From positions 124,001-188,000 of the forward strand of contig CAJNOJ010000160.1 in NCBI GenBank assembly GCA_905250025.1: 64,000 nucleotides of DNA, given 5' to 3'. The number at the start of each line of letters is the position of its first letter. Position 1 is the stretch's first letter. The position numbers and the translations under genes were made by a program. This DNA is from Adineta ricciae. Taxonomy: Eukaryota; Rotifera; Eurotatoria; Adinetida; Adinetidae. The notes beneath the pieces are model-generated. The model was not told the origin of the DNA. It worked only from the letters and a program-made list of their open reading frames with translations, and ran no database searches. This document shows, in pieces, positions 48,300-61,059 of the stretch.

Positions 48300-51200
48300 A
48301 TGACTGATGCGTATGTTTTACAATGATTTCTCCGAATTTTCACGTTGAATTTTGTTTGTTTCATAGAAAACAACGATTCGATCAAATTGCTAGGACTAAT
48401 AAAGAAAATATCCGACGAATACTATCTAGCAACGACCATCAACTCAATTCCGATTCTGTCGACGATGGCAATTTTATTGAAGAAATTTTACATAAAACTC
48501 AAAGCTCGTTCAATTCTGGTAGAGAAACAGTTTCCGATGTCTACCACCATCTGACTTCCATTCTAATTAGGTTCATCGGATGATCTTGGTCGTACATACC
48601 AATATTTGATTGATTCGTTATCATCAGATGGTAATATCTGTTTGATCTGTATTGATGTGATACAAAAGAAAGATGCAGTTCGTAGATAGTCATTTGTATT
48701 GCTTTTATCTTAATCTATTTTCTAAAGATTTGGAATTGTTCATGTTGTTATTCACCATTCCATATTGTTTGTATCCAACAGTGGATTAAGGATAGTGCAT
48801 ATCAATCATCAATAGCAAATACCAATGCGACTCATACTTGGCATTGGTAAAATAGTTTTTTCGAAACGAGTAAAAATTTTTTTTTGTTTCTCATTCCATA
48901 GTCCGAAATGTCGAACAGAATTCGATCAAAAAGACAATCCTAAACGTTACCTATGTTACTGTCAAAAAGAAATCGATCCACAATTTGATCCATGGCTAAT
49001 TCCTCATTCGTGTGGACAAACATGTGGTAAAGCGTTGGTACCTGAGTGTGGTCATAAATGTTTATTGCTATGCCATCCCGGACCGTGTCCACCTTGTCCG
49101 AAACAAGTCAATATTCGTTGCTACTGCAATCAAGGAACCCCAACAGCACGCCGATGTGGTTTTAAAGGTTGGTCATGTGGGAGATTATGTTCGAAATTAT
49201 TGTCTTGTCAACAACATCGATGCGAACAAGTATTGTGCGATTTCTATGAAAAACTGAATGTTGAGATCGTTCGAATAGGCTTGTCATCCGGGAGAATGTT
49301 TGCCATGTCAAAAAACCAGTGTCCGATCATGTCAATGTGGAAAGACTAAAGCAGTGCGAAATTGCAACGAATCGAATTTTCAATGTGATCAGGTAAATCG
49401 ATGATGTTTTATTTCTCATACCGAATCATTATTGAAATCTGGAAACAATTTTAGCCATGCGGTCGGTTACTGAATTGTCAGATTCATCATTGCAAACGAA
49501 TATGTCATAAGGGAGACTGCGGTTCTTGTCCTCGACAAGGTCTACGAACATGTCCATGTGGCAAAACAAGTGAGAATATGTGTCTAAATGAATAACATTT
49601 TTGCAATGTTTTGTCCTTCTTTATTAATGTAGAATACGAAAATCTACCATGTTCAGAAGATGTTCCAACATGTGGCGATACTTGCGATAAAAAACTTGAT
49701 TGTGGTCTTCATCGATGTTTGCATCGATGTCATACTGATGATTGTGAATCAGTAAGATGAACCGCGGAATGTTTTCTCTTCGTTGATAGAAACATTTTCA
49801 TTTAAAGTGCCGACAAGTGACGATGAAACGATGCCGATGTGGCTTAAAAGAAAAGTCTATTCCATGCTGTCAAGAATTTCTCTGTGAAAGTAAATGTATA
49901 CGTATGCGAGAATGTGGGAAACATCCATGTAAACGTAAAGTATGAAACAAGAAAATTTTCTTCGGAATTTCCATACAATCTAGAACTGCTCATCTAGTGT
50001 TGTGATGGAAATTGTCCACCGTGTCAAACTGTTTGTGGTAAAACGCTCAATTGTCGCAATCATAAATGCCTTAGCGAATGTCATCGTGGCCAATGTTATC
50101 CATGCTCGCACAAAGTTGATGTTACTTGTGCATGTGGACACACGTCAATAACTGTTCCATGTGGTTGTGAGAAACAAACACGAAAGCCACGTTGCAATCA
50201 ACTATGTTTGTAAGTTTCGCTTAATGTTCAATAAATCTGAAGGAGTTGTATATTACGATGTAGAAAACTATCAACTTGTCATCATACTGAACGTGAGCCA
50301 CATTTGTGCCATTTTGATGAATGTCCACCGTGCAAACAGCTATGTAATGTATTACTCAAAGATTGTTCACACGTATGTCCGGCAGTTTGTCACGACTCGG
50401 TGCTAGTCAAAGAAGAAGTCAGTGCATCAAACACGCCATGGGGAATGAAAGAGAGAGAAAAATTTGTTAGCAAAACGTTACCCTGTCCACCATGTCAAGT
50501 GCCAATGACTATATCTTGCTTTGGCCAACATACAGTATGATCGAAATTCGGTTCTTTAGTGAAAATATACATTTACCTTATTTTTCTAGTCGCAAACATT
50601 TCCATGTTCAAAAGCCAAACCGTTCTGTTGTGGTCAACTATGTAGTCGAGTCTTAAAATGCCAGAATCACCTGTGCAATCTGCCCTGTCATGTGGTAACC
50701 GGTGCTAGTAATCAAACAGATGTAGGAAAATTCTCGTATGAATAGCATCTTTTTTTCAATGAATACCATCTATTAGGCGGGGGTTGAATGTATCAAGTGC
50801 GAAGAAATGTGTACTAAAGAACGACCACTTGGCTGTCAGCATTCCTGTCCGTTAGCTTGCCATCCAAATAAATGTCCACCATGTAAACAACGTCTACGAA
50901 TGCGCTGCCATTGCAATACCCAAGTGATCTATAGCGATTGTCAGACATTCACAAGCGCAAGCGAAGAAGAAAAAGAAAAAATCAAGTCATGCAGAAAACC
51001 TTGTCCGAAAAAAGTAAATCTCATTTAGCGCATAAACACTTCATTTTCCTCCTTCAATTAGATTCCTTGTGGTCATTCGTGCACGTACCCTTGTCATTCC
51101 GGCGCTTGTTTGCCGGTCACTGACTGTGTTGAGCCAGTTCAAGTTCGCTGCACATGCAAACGCATTCAACAGCAAATTCCGTGCTGTGCAACCAAAGGAG

Positions 51201-51526
51201 CTAAAAACTATCGACTACCATGCGACGACACATGTGCTGAATTGAAAAAGAGTCGACTGGCAACACCACCAACTCCTCCGGCGGTACAAACAACTACCGA
51301 AGAAGCAAAACCATTGATTGAGGCTGAAACTCCAATAACCAAACGAAAGAATCGAAAAGCTAACACCAATACCGAGACAGCGCCAACCGGCAGCACCACA
51401 CCAACAGCCAAAAAATCCCGGGCACGTGGTTTTGTTTGGACATTGAATAAAGTTATTGTTTTATTCGGGCTTTTTTCTTTTATAATTGTTTCATTGATTA
51501 TTTATATGTTTAAACATATCGCTTAA
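48300..51526 (+). CDS. NFXL1: NFXL1, NF-X1-type zinc finger protein with C-terminal membrane anchor
   Basis: Fourteen exons: 48300..48310, 48367..48518, 48571..48677, 48728..48846, 48902..49229, 49279..49392, 49455..49569, 49633..49751, 49808..49939, 49998..50209, 50264..50534, 50590..50721, 50777..51013 and 51062..51526, giving 837 residues. The N-terminus holds a RING/PHD-like Cys cluster ([34 protein letters not shown]). Then come many NF-X1 fingers of the type [17 protein letters not shown]. The order of conserved blocks ([62 protein letters not shown]) follows human NFXL1. After a Lys/Thr-rich linker a C-terminal membrane helix ([20 protein letters not shown]) ends the protein, also as in NFXL1. 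The molecular role is poorly known: RNA/DNA binding or E3 ligase activity is proposed for the family. An alternative start at 48323 would skip the 11-nt first exon. Confidence 0.93.
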
Positions 51527-51574
51527 CTTCTTCAGGAATATCGGTTCTATTTGTTTTAGATTTCGTTCTTTTTC

Positions 51575-52625
51575 ATGTCTTGCTCAGCGACATCCTCTGA
51601 TAATCAACAATATGCAAGACAATTCGCTGATTATCTAGAATATGGAATTGACTTTCCTGAACTATCCCAAATTCGACAATTAGATATATTATTGCAAGGT
51701 TGAGTAGCAACACGGTCAAAGTCTCCGTTCTTATCGAGTTTTACATATTTTAGATTGCCATTGTCGTATCCAGGAGATCGCTGAAAATTTGCGGACCAAC
51801 AATAATAATTCTGACGAGCAAACGGTAAATAAAATGACACTGTTGATCAATACTGACTTTTCCATGTTAATTTAGCGATTGCAAACAATGCTAATCAATG
51901 CGTTGGTACAAGCTAAATCTATTGGTGATAAGAAAATGGAACTTAGTCAGCAAATGCTCGATGCTACCGAGCGACAATCAAGAAAACTGCAGATTGCTTG
52001 TCAAAATAATAGTAACTTTGATCACCTGACTTTGTATTTCTCAATCAAACTTCTGTTATCCTAGTTGAATCAATGACTCAACAAAATGTGTTGCCCGACG
52101 TGAACAGTGCCGATTCTGAGAATGAATACGATTCCGAATCTGGTTTGTTAAACGCTTTTCTCAGCAAGAAATACACTCTGTATTTAGATCGTCATCGTTC
52201 ATTGTGGAAACGAAAGACACCCATCGGTCCATCTGCGAACGTTAAACGTCGTTGTGTGATCAATTCTGAACCGTCAGAAAAGTCGATGAATAGCGAGCGT
52301 GACAGACGAAAAGTCGTTCAACGAACCGTGAATGCTAATCTACAACCAAACTCAACAAGTGCCGGAAGACGGTTACGATTAAATAATGACTCATCTAGTT
52401 CTCAATCCGACGAAACAACTTATTGTTTATGTTCTCAAGTAAGACGAGCTGAAAAGATTGAATTTGCATGGATTTTCCATTTGCTTTTAGCTCTCTTATG
52501 GTTCAATGATTCTATGTGATAGTAAAACTTGTGACATCAAATGGTTTCATTTTAACTGTGTTCAGTTGACGACAAAACCGAAAGGAAAATGGTTTTGCCC
52601 GAATTGTCGAGAAAATCGAATTTAA
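51575..52625 (+). CDS. ING-family (inhibitor of growth) PHD-finger protein
   Basis: Five exons: 51575..51698, 51754..51824, 51876..52011, 52065..52438 and 52491..52625, giving 279 residues. The N-terminal ING domain is helical ([20 protein letters not shown], then [20 protein letters not shown]). A Ser/Arg/Asn-rich middle part follows. The C-terminal PHD finger has the ING pattern [36 protein letters not shown] and NC, which reads the H3K4me3 mark. ING proteins are subunits of histone acetyltransferase or deacetylase complexes. ING4/5 versus ING1/2/3 is not settled; the [12 protein letters not shown] wording is shared. The start lies only 49 bp after the NFXL1 stop. Confidence 0.92.
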
Positions 52626-53220
52626 ACAATAAAATTTCCTTTGTATACAAACGACACCACCCGCTGACGTTGTTAAGATAGAAATAACATGGAGTGCTCA
52701 CATCTGCACACAGTTTCAAAGAGAAGAAAATGACAGCTGATGCAAGAGAAAATCATGAGAATCTACTTGCAATGAAACTAATTATACTTTTGTAAAGTTT
52801 ATAATATCAGTGAGAGCGGAGATATGTCAGTGACAAAAGTTCTGATCAAGTCAAGAATATTTCACATGTCAAAAGTAGTGTTGAAATAAAATGTTCTATG
52901 TTTAGTATACACAAACTAGTCAAGAATAAAGAAAAATGATTAGTAGTAATACATATGGAAATTCCATTGGGATTTCTTCCATCATCTATTTGGTTACGAA
53001 GAGAGATGTATAAAGCATGAATTCTTGTTTTCTTTATTGATGGCTGAATTAAGAATAGAGAAAAAAAGAGATCGAGGTGTTATTAAAATAGTTGCTAAGA
53101 TGAATAGAATATAGTTTGACAAACTACAAGAAGCAACAAGACATTGAATAACAAAATAAACTTGTTGAACTAAAATGTGCGTGTGTGTTTTCGTATGAGT
53201 TCATTTGAATTTCTTCGAAT
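52626..53220. other. Convergent intergenic region between ING gene and thioredoxin
   Basis: About 0.6 kb of AT-rich sequence between two 3' ends, with an AATAAA shortly after the ING stop at about 52629. No coding sequence is supported. Confidence 0.6.
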
Positions 53221-53605
53221 TTATTGACGATGTTTATCAATATCGGCTTTCAATTGATCGACATTGGCACCAACGACTCGGTGAACTTCTTTGCCGTCTT
53301 TGAAGAAGACGAATGTTGGCATGGCTTCAACATTAAATTCTTGAGAAACAGCTTCGGCCTGGTCAACATCGCACTTGAGGAAAACTACGTTATCTTTATA
53401 ATCACCTGAACTCCAATCTTCAATCTTTGGTGCAATACGTAAACATGGTCCACACCATCTAAAAACACACTCGTCATCATTACAATTATCTCTTCAACTG
53501 AAATTCTTACGTAGCAAAGAAATCTAAGACAATTAGTTTGCCTTTGTTTTTGTCGCTGGTAAATTCAGCTTGAAGTTCTTCGATTGTGGTAATAGCATGA
53601 ACCAT
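53221..53605 (-). CDS. TXN: Thioredoxin
   Basis: Two exons on the minus strand, 53511..53605 and 53221..53458, giving 110 residues, normal for cytosolic thioredoxin. The active site reads FFATWCGPC and the 52-bp intron splits it just before WCGPC. Other landmarks are LIVLDFF, VVFLKCDVDQAEAV, the cis-Pro motif EAMPTFVFFKDG and VVGANVDQL. It has no signal peptide or transit peptide, so a cytosolic/nuclear disulfide reductase fed by thioredoxin reductase. It could reduce the single-Cys MsrA encoded at 19.9 kb, but that link is inference. Confidence 0.97.
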
Positions 53606-54704
53606 GTTCGAGGTATGGGATTCTAATCGATATAATCTAGGAAGAAATTAAGTTGTTATGCTTTGCACAATTGTGAAAAGAAATGTATCTTGTAATTTCT
53701 CGACAAAAAGAAAGTTTGAAGAAGAGAAACAACAGTCCCGTCAGTTATGTTTTTTTTCTCTTCATGTTCTCTTTCCTTCTATCTAGAGCATATTGGCCTT
53801 TTAAACGAAAGAAACGTATTTACCACTCGACGAGATGAAAATGATTCGATCGCTAACGAAAATCTGATCTCATATCGTCGCCGAAGAAATGGAATTGTAA
53901 ATACGAACGAAACGAAAGAATGTATAGTCGAACAAAAGCAAAAACTATCTGTACCAATCGATGACGACTATAAAACTGCTAGTCTGCCACCATTTTTCCT
54001 CACTGACATTTTTTTATCTCGAATACCAACAATATAAGTTTTATATGCAGGAGTTCTGCGTTTTTCCACTATGCAGCTTTGCAGTTCGTTCGTCGGCGAA
54101 TTCTTTCAATCGTCTAAATCAACAACTCGAAATAAAACGTCATATTTTTTTATTAAACAGATAGAAGCAGTATTCTGCCCAAGAAAGTTTTACACGAGAT
54201 CAAATTTCCACGACTGACAACTAGTGCCATCTAACTCGTAGTGCCTTTTGTTATCGTAAAGAGTGAGTGAACTAAAAACTTCGATCGAGGATTAAAGCTC
54301 GTAATAGAAATCAATCGATGAAATTAAGCTAGTAGAAGACAGAAGACTTGAAATTCAGATATAATAGTGAATGCTTTTTTTGGTACATGACAATCACGTT
54401 CGTTTTTACTGGATTTTTATGTCTGTAAAGATTTAATCGAAAAACACCAGACCTGGATCAACACCAATCATAGTTGTTTTGTCACTTTTCATTGTTAAAT
54501 TATACTCTTTTACGTATACTTATGTGTTCTGGCACACCCTTTGCTCCTTATTTCGATAATCAAACATGCATGGCGCACCAAAATAAAAGGACAGGAAGGA
54601 AAAGAAATACTTTTTTGTATCCAATAACCTTACAAAAATAGACTCGCTTATGTAACCAACAGCACGAGCAATACATATATTCGTTGATATCAAGCAGTTA
54701 AACG
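53606..54704. promoter_or_regulatory. Divergent intergenic region between thioredoxin and membrane protein gene
   Basis: 1.1 kb holding both promoters. A 96-codon open frame at 53747..54037 has no domain, no conserved motif and no splice support and is not called. Confidence 0.5.
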
Positions 54705-55959
54705 ATGGCAGATTCTTCAGATCCAAACAGAGGTATGTTGTACTAATCGTATCAACAATATTCATCATATCAAACATCTTTTCGTCATAGACAATCTCAT
54801 CATGGAAGAATTTCAGACTAAACATTACTTTCGTCATAGTTGGTGGCGTATATTGCTGATTGTAACGGCATTTTTGAGTTTTATTCTTACTTGTATCTTC
54901 AATGGGTTAGCCAGTCGTGGTCCGAATGGTAATAACCATAGTGTTTAAAATCATCGCGCAATCTTCGAACCGTTCGTTTGTATTTAGGAGTGTTCACACG
55001 GCAAACTGGAAGAGTGAGTGATGAAAATCCAACAGAATTTACACCTGCTGGTATGTGTTACTAAGTCTCGAGAAAAATCCAACTTATGAATGCATTTTTA
55101 TCTCTCAGGTTGGACATTTAGTATTTGGGGTATAATTTATTTCTGGCAAGCAGCATGGTTAATCTATGCTATAAGTCGAATTCCAAGAAAATCAAATATT
55201 AATTATCTGTATATTCATCCAAATACACTGCATTTCACTGTTTTCATCATTTATATAATTAATATGACTTTGAATATTATATGGCTTGTCGTATGGGATC
55301 GAGGATATTTTGGAGTGAGTATTTGTATCGAATCAAACTTATATCATGGATTTGACTTTGTTCTAGTGGTCATTCTTTATTCTTCTTTCGATGTTTATCA
55401 CTATCATTGTACCAATGGCTATTACTCATATTCTTCTGGAAAGAAATCGACAAACTTACGTCAATTCTAATCGGTAAGGACAAATGTATTTTCTATAAAG
55501 AAAAAACATTTCGTTTTGAATAAAAGAACGTTAGATATTTGGTTTGTGCGTATATTTGTTCATAATGGTTTGGCTATCTATGGAACATGGCTTTATCTAG
55601 CAACACTATTGAATTTGACGGTATGGATTTCGCAAATCTATAACAAGAACGCATCATCAGTTACAGATGCGTCAACAGCTGCTCTTAGTCTCGTGCTAAT
55701 TGCAATTTTCGTCTATTATATTTGTGAAAATATCATCTTCTATTCGTCAATGGCATATACATTCCTTCCGTGGTTTGTTCTCATATTCGCTCTGACAGGG
55801 ATAATCTCAAAAAATGCTCAACGATCCGATGTTTCTCATCGGAACAAAACATTCGCAATCGCTCTTCTCATTATTTGCTGCATTTTATTCTTTGTGCGTT
55901 CGATCCTATTCATCGTACGTTATGTGAAAAAACAAATTCCAACTGTTCAGGATCCCTAA
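54705..55959 (+). CDS. Polytopic membrane protein with about six helices, unrecognised family
   Basis: Six exons: 54705..54732, 54791..54928, 54988..55050, 55109..55314, 55367..55473 and 55527..55959, giving 324 residues. After a short polar N-terminus come hydrophobic segments at about residues 25-45 (ILLIVTAFLSFILTCIF), 77-97 (the SIWGIIYFWQAAWLIYAI region), 120-140, 150-170, and then four more hydrophobic stretches in the last exon. A Trp-rich motif EFTPAGWTFSIWGIIYFWQA is the most distinctive part. This Trp-rich first core helix recalls TspO/MBR-type proteins, but the match is not enough for a call. The last acceptor (GAATAAAAG) is weak, though frame and hydrophobicity continue across it. 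Function is unknown. Confidence 0.7.
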
Positions 55960-56662
55960 TGTGCAAATAAATGATTGTCATAGATGACAGTATAGATATT
56001 TGATCAATGCAAAGAAATCAGTTGAAAAGAAAAACGAAATACTATTTTGCATATTTAAAGTGACCAGATCAAAGAAAAAAAAAGGATATCTAAATTTGTC
56101 TTCATAGAGAATTCCACTTTCTTAATTTATTCTTATTGATATTTACACATTCATCTTTAGTACAGATAAAGGTTGAGTATGCGAATATTAGATGAACGAA
56201 ATCATTTGCGCATCATCCTTTAAAAGTTGTGTTGCCAACTTTACTTGCGATACCTCGTGGGTCATCGTTCAAGAAAAATTTCCATGTGAAATCTATCATT
56301 TTCAGTGAAGGATGACATCATAGATTAAACGGCGACGTCAATAGTATCGATCTCGGCATATATCAAGTTATGATTGAACGAATTTGTCGTTAACCATTGA
56401 CAAGGAAACAAGATAAATTGTTTTAATACTTTATACTCTCGCTATTTTATTACTTTGTAAGCCTTATCTATTCTCAGACAAATTATTTTTTGTTGTCTAT
56501 ATGTATTTTTTTTTCGATTTTTGTCTGTTTCTCAATATCTATAATTGCGTTTTCTATTAGAATGAAAATTCATTAAAATAAACATATCGATGAAATAGGA
56601 AAAAAAAATGATGTACATGAATTAGGAAAAAAAAATTTGCCGACCAAACTGGACTAAAATGA
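55960..56662. other. Convergent intergenic region between membrane protein gene and Eps8
   Basis: 0.7 kb between two 3' ends. It is very AT-rich with AAATAAATG just after the left stop. No coding sequence is supported. Confidence 0.6.
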
Positions 56663-59095
56663 TTATACTATTGGTCGTAGTTCAATTTCAACTTCTTCGA
56701 CAATATTATTTGGTACATGACCAACTTTACCAAGAAAATTCTTCGCTCGCCACCATTTCTTCGAACTGTCTTCAATTTCAATCAATTCACCACGATGAAC
56801 AGTCAATTCTTTCGAGTTCTGACCGTTACGATCAATTTTAACTGCACATATTCTATCGAACACAAACAAAGAGGTAAATTCTTTCTCACTTGTTACTTCA
56901 TTCACTCTTACTTGGCTCCAGCACGTTTCCGGTCAATAGCCCATGCATGTTCATTTTGCATATTACTGTTATAATTATCTAACACGCCCTTTTTAGGTGA
57001 ATGGTTGATAGTTGAAGCATCAAAATGTGTCACAGGCGTTGGTGATGGTTGACGAACAAATGTTGTGTTGTAATTAGTTATTAAACCGTTATTGTTCGTG
57101 GTTGTTTGCTAAATCACACAAAAGAAAACGATTGAAATTTTCAAGATCTTTTTCTCCATACGCGACTGGCCGTCGTCCAAACGGATTGTTGTTTTTCATC
57201 GAATTGTGTGAATGGATGAGTAGTTGTCGTACGCTCAGTTGTGCGTGTAGATGAGATTAGCTGTGGCTGAGATTGTCCAATAGGTACATCCTGTATCCAG
57301 GCAGCTCGACCTTCATAGAATATTGGTCGATAGTCAGAAAACTTCGGCGTTGTTTCATCTCTACAAAAGTAAATATAGGAAGTGAATATTTTCGACGGAA
57401 ATTCGGCTACGTACGCTGCTCGAACCCATGCTGGACCAAGATTACGTAAAATTTCATGTTCTTTTGATGTTAAGCAATTCAACAATAGTTCTTTTGCTTC
57501 TCTTGTCAATGCTGGTATCCAAATGTCTTGTGTTATCTGTGAATGATTGGCGTGTTTTGAACGTAATGTATACAGAATGAATTGTAATGGTGATAATAGA
57601 TAATGGACTAATTCGGGTGCATTCGGATTATGAATAATGTGTTTGAGTTCGCCTAATAGATTAAACGAATGCTTGAATTTTTGTAAAATATCGATAAAAT
57701 AACGATCATCTGGCAGTTTTTCTACCATTTGTTTGAGACCAGCTAGATAACAAATGGAAAAACGAATGAAACATGATTAAAGGAAGAAAGAGGGATTCGT
57801 ACTCGTGGGTTTCTTTTCTTTTCGTCGATAGTCACGTTCCAATTCTTTGGTATATTCCATAACTGCTTCAAGATAACGTACAAATAATTCAATATCATCA
57901 AAACATTTGTTCAATTCTTCCGTTAAATGTTTATAATAATCCGTGGCAGCTAAAGTCGTTTGTTGAGTGACTGTTCGAATCTGTTGACTGCCATGCATGT
58001 ACGTTGGATCTATTGAAAAAGTAACAAGCGTAAAATAAACACTCGAAATGCTCATTATTACTATTCAAATGTGTTGATTCTGTGATCAGATGTTGCATTA
58101 AACCAGGTCCATGATTACCGTAATATCTATCGGTAACATGCTGATCAAATGTACCACGTGTTTCCATTGTAGCACTAAATCAATCAATCAATGAAAAAAA
58201 GAGTCATTCGTTGCTGAAGGTGACATCAGCTACGTGTCAATGGGTTTTGAATTGGGAATTTACCTTTTGGAATGTTTCAATGGTTTACCAGTAGCGGTTC
58301 GAATACTATCAACAAGTACTCGTGCTTCATTATTTGAACATTTAAATACAACAACAGGAGAGCCATCGGTACTAGTTGAACTACTAGCGTGACTTGTTGT
58401 TGATGTTAAATGTCGATCAACTAGACGATACATAAAGATATCATTCAAGGTATCAGGTACATCAGCATGTACACATGTTGGATCGACATTTTCAAGTGGA
58501 ATTGTTTCAGCGATGATCTAGATTACGAAAACCAAATAGATGTTTCGAACGTGATCAATCGAGTTTACTTGTGTTCCGCGATCGAAAATAACCAATGACC
58601 GATCGGTAACGTACAACGAGCATGGCTTGTTGATAAAACTTTGAGTTTGTTCCTTTTGACGTAATTTACTAGTCACTTCTGCCGAATAGAAAGCATCTAA
58701 ATACGGAAAAAAACGATCTCTGATGACTGAACGCAATTGAACCCAATCCACGTACTTCGTTTGTCGTCAATTCGAACAATTGCTAACAAAGAAGCATCAA
58801 CACGAAGTGCTCGTGACAAATCCGGATTGTGTCCATTCGAGTGTGAACGTGACGATTGAGTCTCAGTCAATAGATTGTTTGTCAGAAAAGGTGAATTCAC
58901 GTGATCTAAACGAAAAACTCGGTTATTTTCAATGAGTTAGCGGTAAAATCGAAAAATATGCTTTTTCTTCCTCTACGGCAAACATTCGACTAAAATACAC
59001 GTACCATGGTACTGTTCAGTGAAGCGATAACGCGGTAAAGAATAGTTGACAGGTGGACCGGCATGCGATATGGATGGATTTTGAAAATATGTCAT
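56663..59095 (-). CDS. EPS8: Eps8-like PTB and SH3 adaptor lacking the C-terminal effector region
   Basis: Ten exons on the minus strand: 59005..59095, 58756..58905, 58569..58696, 58264..58517, 58062..58174, 57803..58009, 57415..57742, 57162..57360, 56912..57108 and 56663..56852, giving 618 residues. The PTB domain runs from ASLLAIVRIDDKRNAFYSAE through LYVTDRSLVIFDRGTQ and PVVVFKCSNNEARVLVDSIR. A helical middle region (DIELFVRYLEAVMEYTKELE, DILQKFKHSFNLLGELKHII) aligns with the same region of Eps8. The SH3 domain (VKIDRNGQNSKELTVHRGEL, KKWWRAKNFLGKVGHVPNNI) ends the protein. Eps8 links receptor signalling to actin through Abi1 and Sos1 and caps barbed ends with a C-terminal effector domain. 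Here the chain stops about 11 residues after the SH3, so the capping/bundling region is missing. Confidence 0.88.
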
Positions 59096-59938
59096 TTTAA
59101 GTCGATTTTTTTACTTCGCTTACTATGTGTGTGTGTGTTTTTCTTCTTATCGAATAAATAATCGGAGTTCAATACTGATTGATTCAATAAGGTAGAGAGA
59201 AAAAGAGACGGATGTTGATAATCGACGTACGTCGTTGGTCGAACTCTTGATTCCTTCGGTTTTTTTTTCTTCTCTTTTATCACTCTCTTGAATTTTCTTT
59301 TCTTCTCTATATCTCTGCTTATGCGTGTGTATGTTTGACGGATAGAAAAAACGAAAAGTAATAATTGTACTGTTTATAACTAGTAGAGTGCCCCTTCCTC
59401 TTGAAGAGACAGACGACGCCGATCAGTTTAGCGAATTTGAAGAAGGAAAAAGAAATAAAATGGAAGAAAGAGAGAGAGAGAAAGAGAAGTAAACGAAGAG
59501 AAAAAAAACTTGACAAAATTTTGTCCAAATAAAAGAACGTCGAGTGATGCAAAAGGAACTACATTCCTTCCTACGTATCGGTCAAATAATTTAAGATAGA
59601 AGCGAAAAAAGAGCGAAAATCAAAACGGAAGAATAGATATCTTCTTGCTCTTCTACTTGTCATGCTCTATTCTTCACACATAGATGACGGAAACTCAACA
59701 TATCTATGTGGGCGAGTGGTATTGTTTATCGCTAAATCAAAAGCAAAATAGCAAGCAATACGAGCAAACACTAATCATACAATCAATAAATGAAAAAAGT
59801 CTATATGTCCTCAGAAAAGTACATGTGAAACATAAAAAACAAAAGAACAAATTATAGTTAACTTACCAATGAGGTTACTATTAAGAATTAAGGACATAGA
59901 AAAAGGTACTCAGAAGAGAAGACTTCAAAATCCCGTAC

Positions 59939-60110
59939 CTGATGATTTCCACTGGTCTTTGTGCTGCTTCATTGTACGTGTAGGCATCGAATTTCTGTAA
60001 AACAAAAAAAAAAGAAAGAAATAATACAATAGAAAAGAAAAAGTTATCGAATGGAATATACCTATCGAACTCAGGATGAAGTCCTCGGCGAAGATGACTG
60101 AGCATAATGA
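59939..60110 (-). other. Candidate 5' exons upstream of Eps8
   Basis: Minus-strand sequence shows acceptor CTTCTAG, then a frame reading MLSHLRRGLHPEFD, donor GTATAT, a T-rich tract with acceptor TTTTACAG, then RNSMPTRTMKQHKDQWKSS and donor GTACGG. The frame joins across the inferred intron. They could be upstream Eps8 exons (5' UTR or an alternative N-terminus) or part of an unrelated small transcript. I cannot connect them in frame to the first Eps8 exon. Confidence 0.3.
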
Positions 60111-61037
60111 TCTAGAAGTAAGAAACAAGTTTTCGTTTGACAAATGTTTTAGACAGTAAGTGTTGTATAAACATGTTCATTCGTATGTATATGAAAAACA
60201 TTCTCGCAAGTAAACAATGTCATGTCGCCTACGGTAGAACAAAGGAAAAGTTAATCTTCGTTTGAACAAGACACCAATGTAACTTCAAGTCAAATAGAAT
60301 TAACCTTAAACATGAACAGCGATGACCTTTTACTCTCGTATACAGTAAGTTCTCTCCTAGCCTTGACATTCAATCCAATTGATTGAGTTGGATTTTATTT
60401 AACATAAACTTTATTAAGGAATGTACAGATATTTCTCACGGAGAACATACCTCATCAGCTGATCAATTGAGTGAAAATGCGCAAGTATCAAGGTTAAAAT
60501 AGATGCAAACGAAATGCAGACGAAAACGGAAAGTGAATGAAGAAGAGAAGCCAAAGACATACTCTTAAGAACACATTCTGTCCGCGTGCTCGAATATGTA
60601 TATAGAGACAAGAAAAACATCTGTTGTTTGTATTTTGAAATGAAAATATTAGTTTCTTTTTCCTATACGGCTCAATACATAGGAGAAAAATCAATCGAAA
60701 ACGACAATTCCAGTCATGATCGATCGGTGAATCACCAACACATATATTATATATGTATTCGAGCGGTTTAAGATTCTTATTTGCTGTAAGAAGAGAAGAA
60801 TTACACGAAAAGATCAAATATCTTTATGTTTTCTTATTTCAAGATGTTCGAAATAACCAAAGAAAAACGATATTCGATATCGATTGGAATTAATTCACAA
60901 CGATTACCATTATGATGAAATATGCTATGTCAGTATAACAGTGCAGCTATCTCTCAGACGAAAAGAACACATCGAACTTGCATACGTGCGTCTGAACTAG
61001 AAAATATTTGAACTAAGATAAGTGTTCGTGAAACGAG

Positions 61038-61059
61038 AGAGAGAGAGGGAGAGAGAGTC
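61038..61059. repeat. GA-rich simple repeat
   Basis: GA dinucleotide units with one GGG interruption, about 350 bp before the V-ATPase subunit C start. Confidence 0.75.

Noticed and set aside
53747-54037. 96-codon open frame between thioredoxin and the membrane protein gene
   Set aside because: No recognisable motif, low-complexity Lys/Arg/Asn content and no conserved neighbours; a chance frame is likelier.
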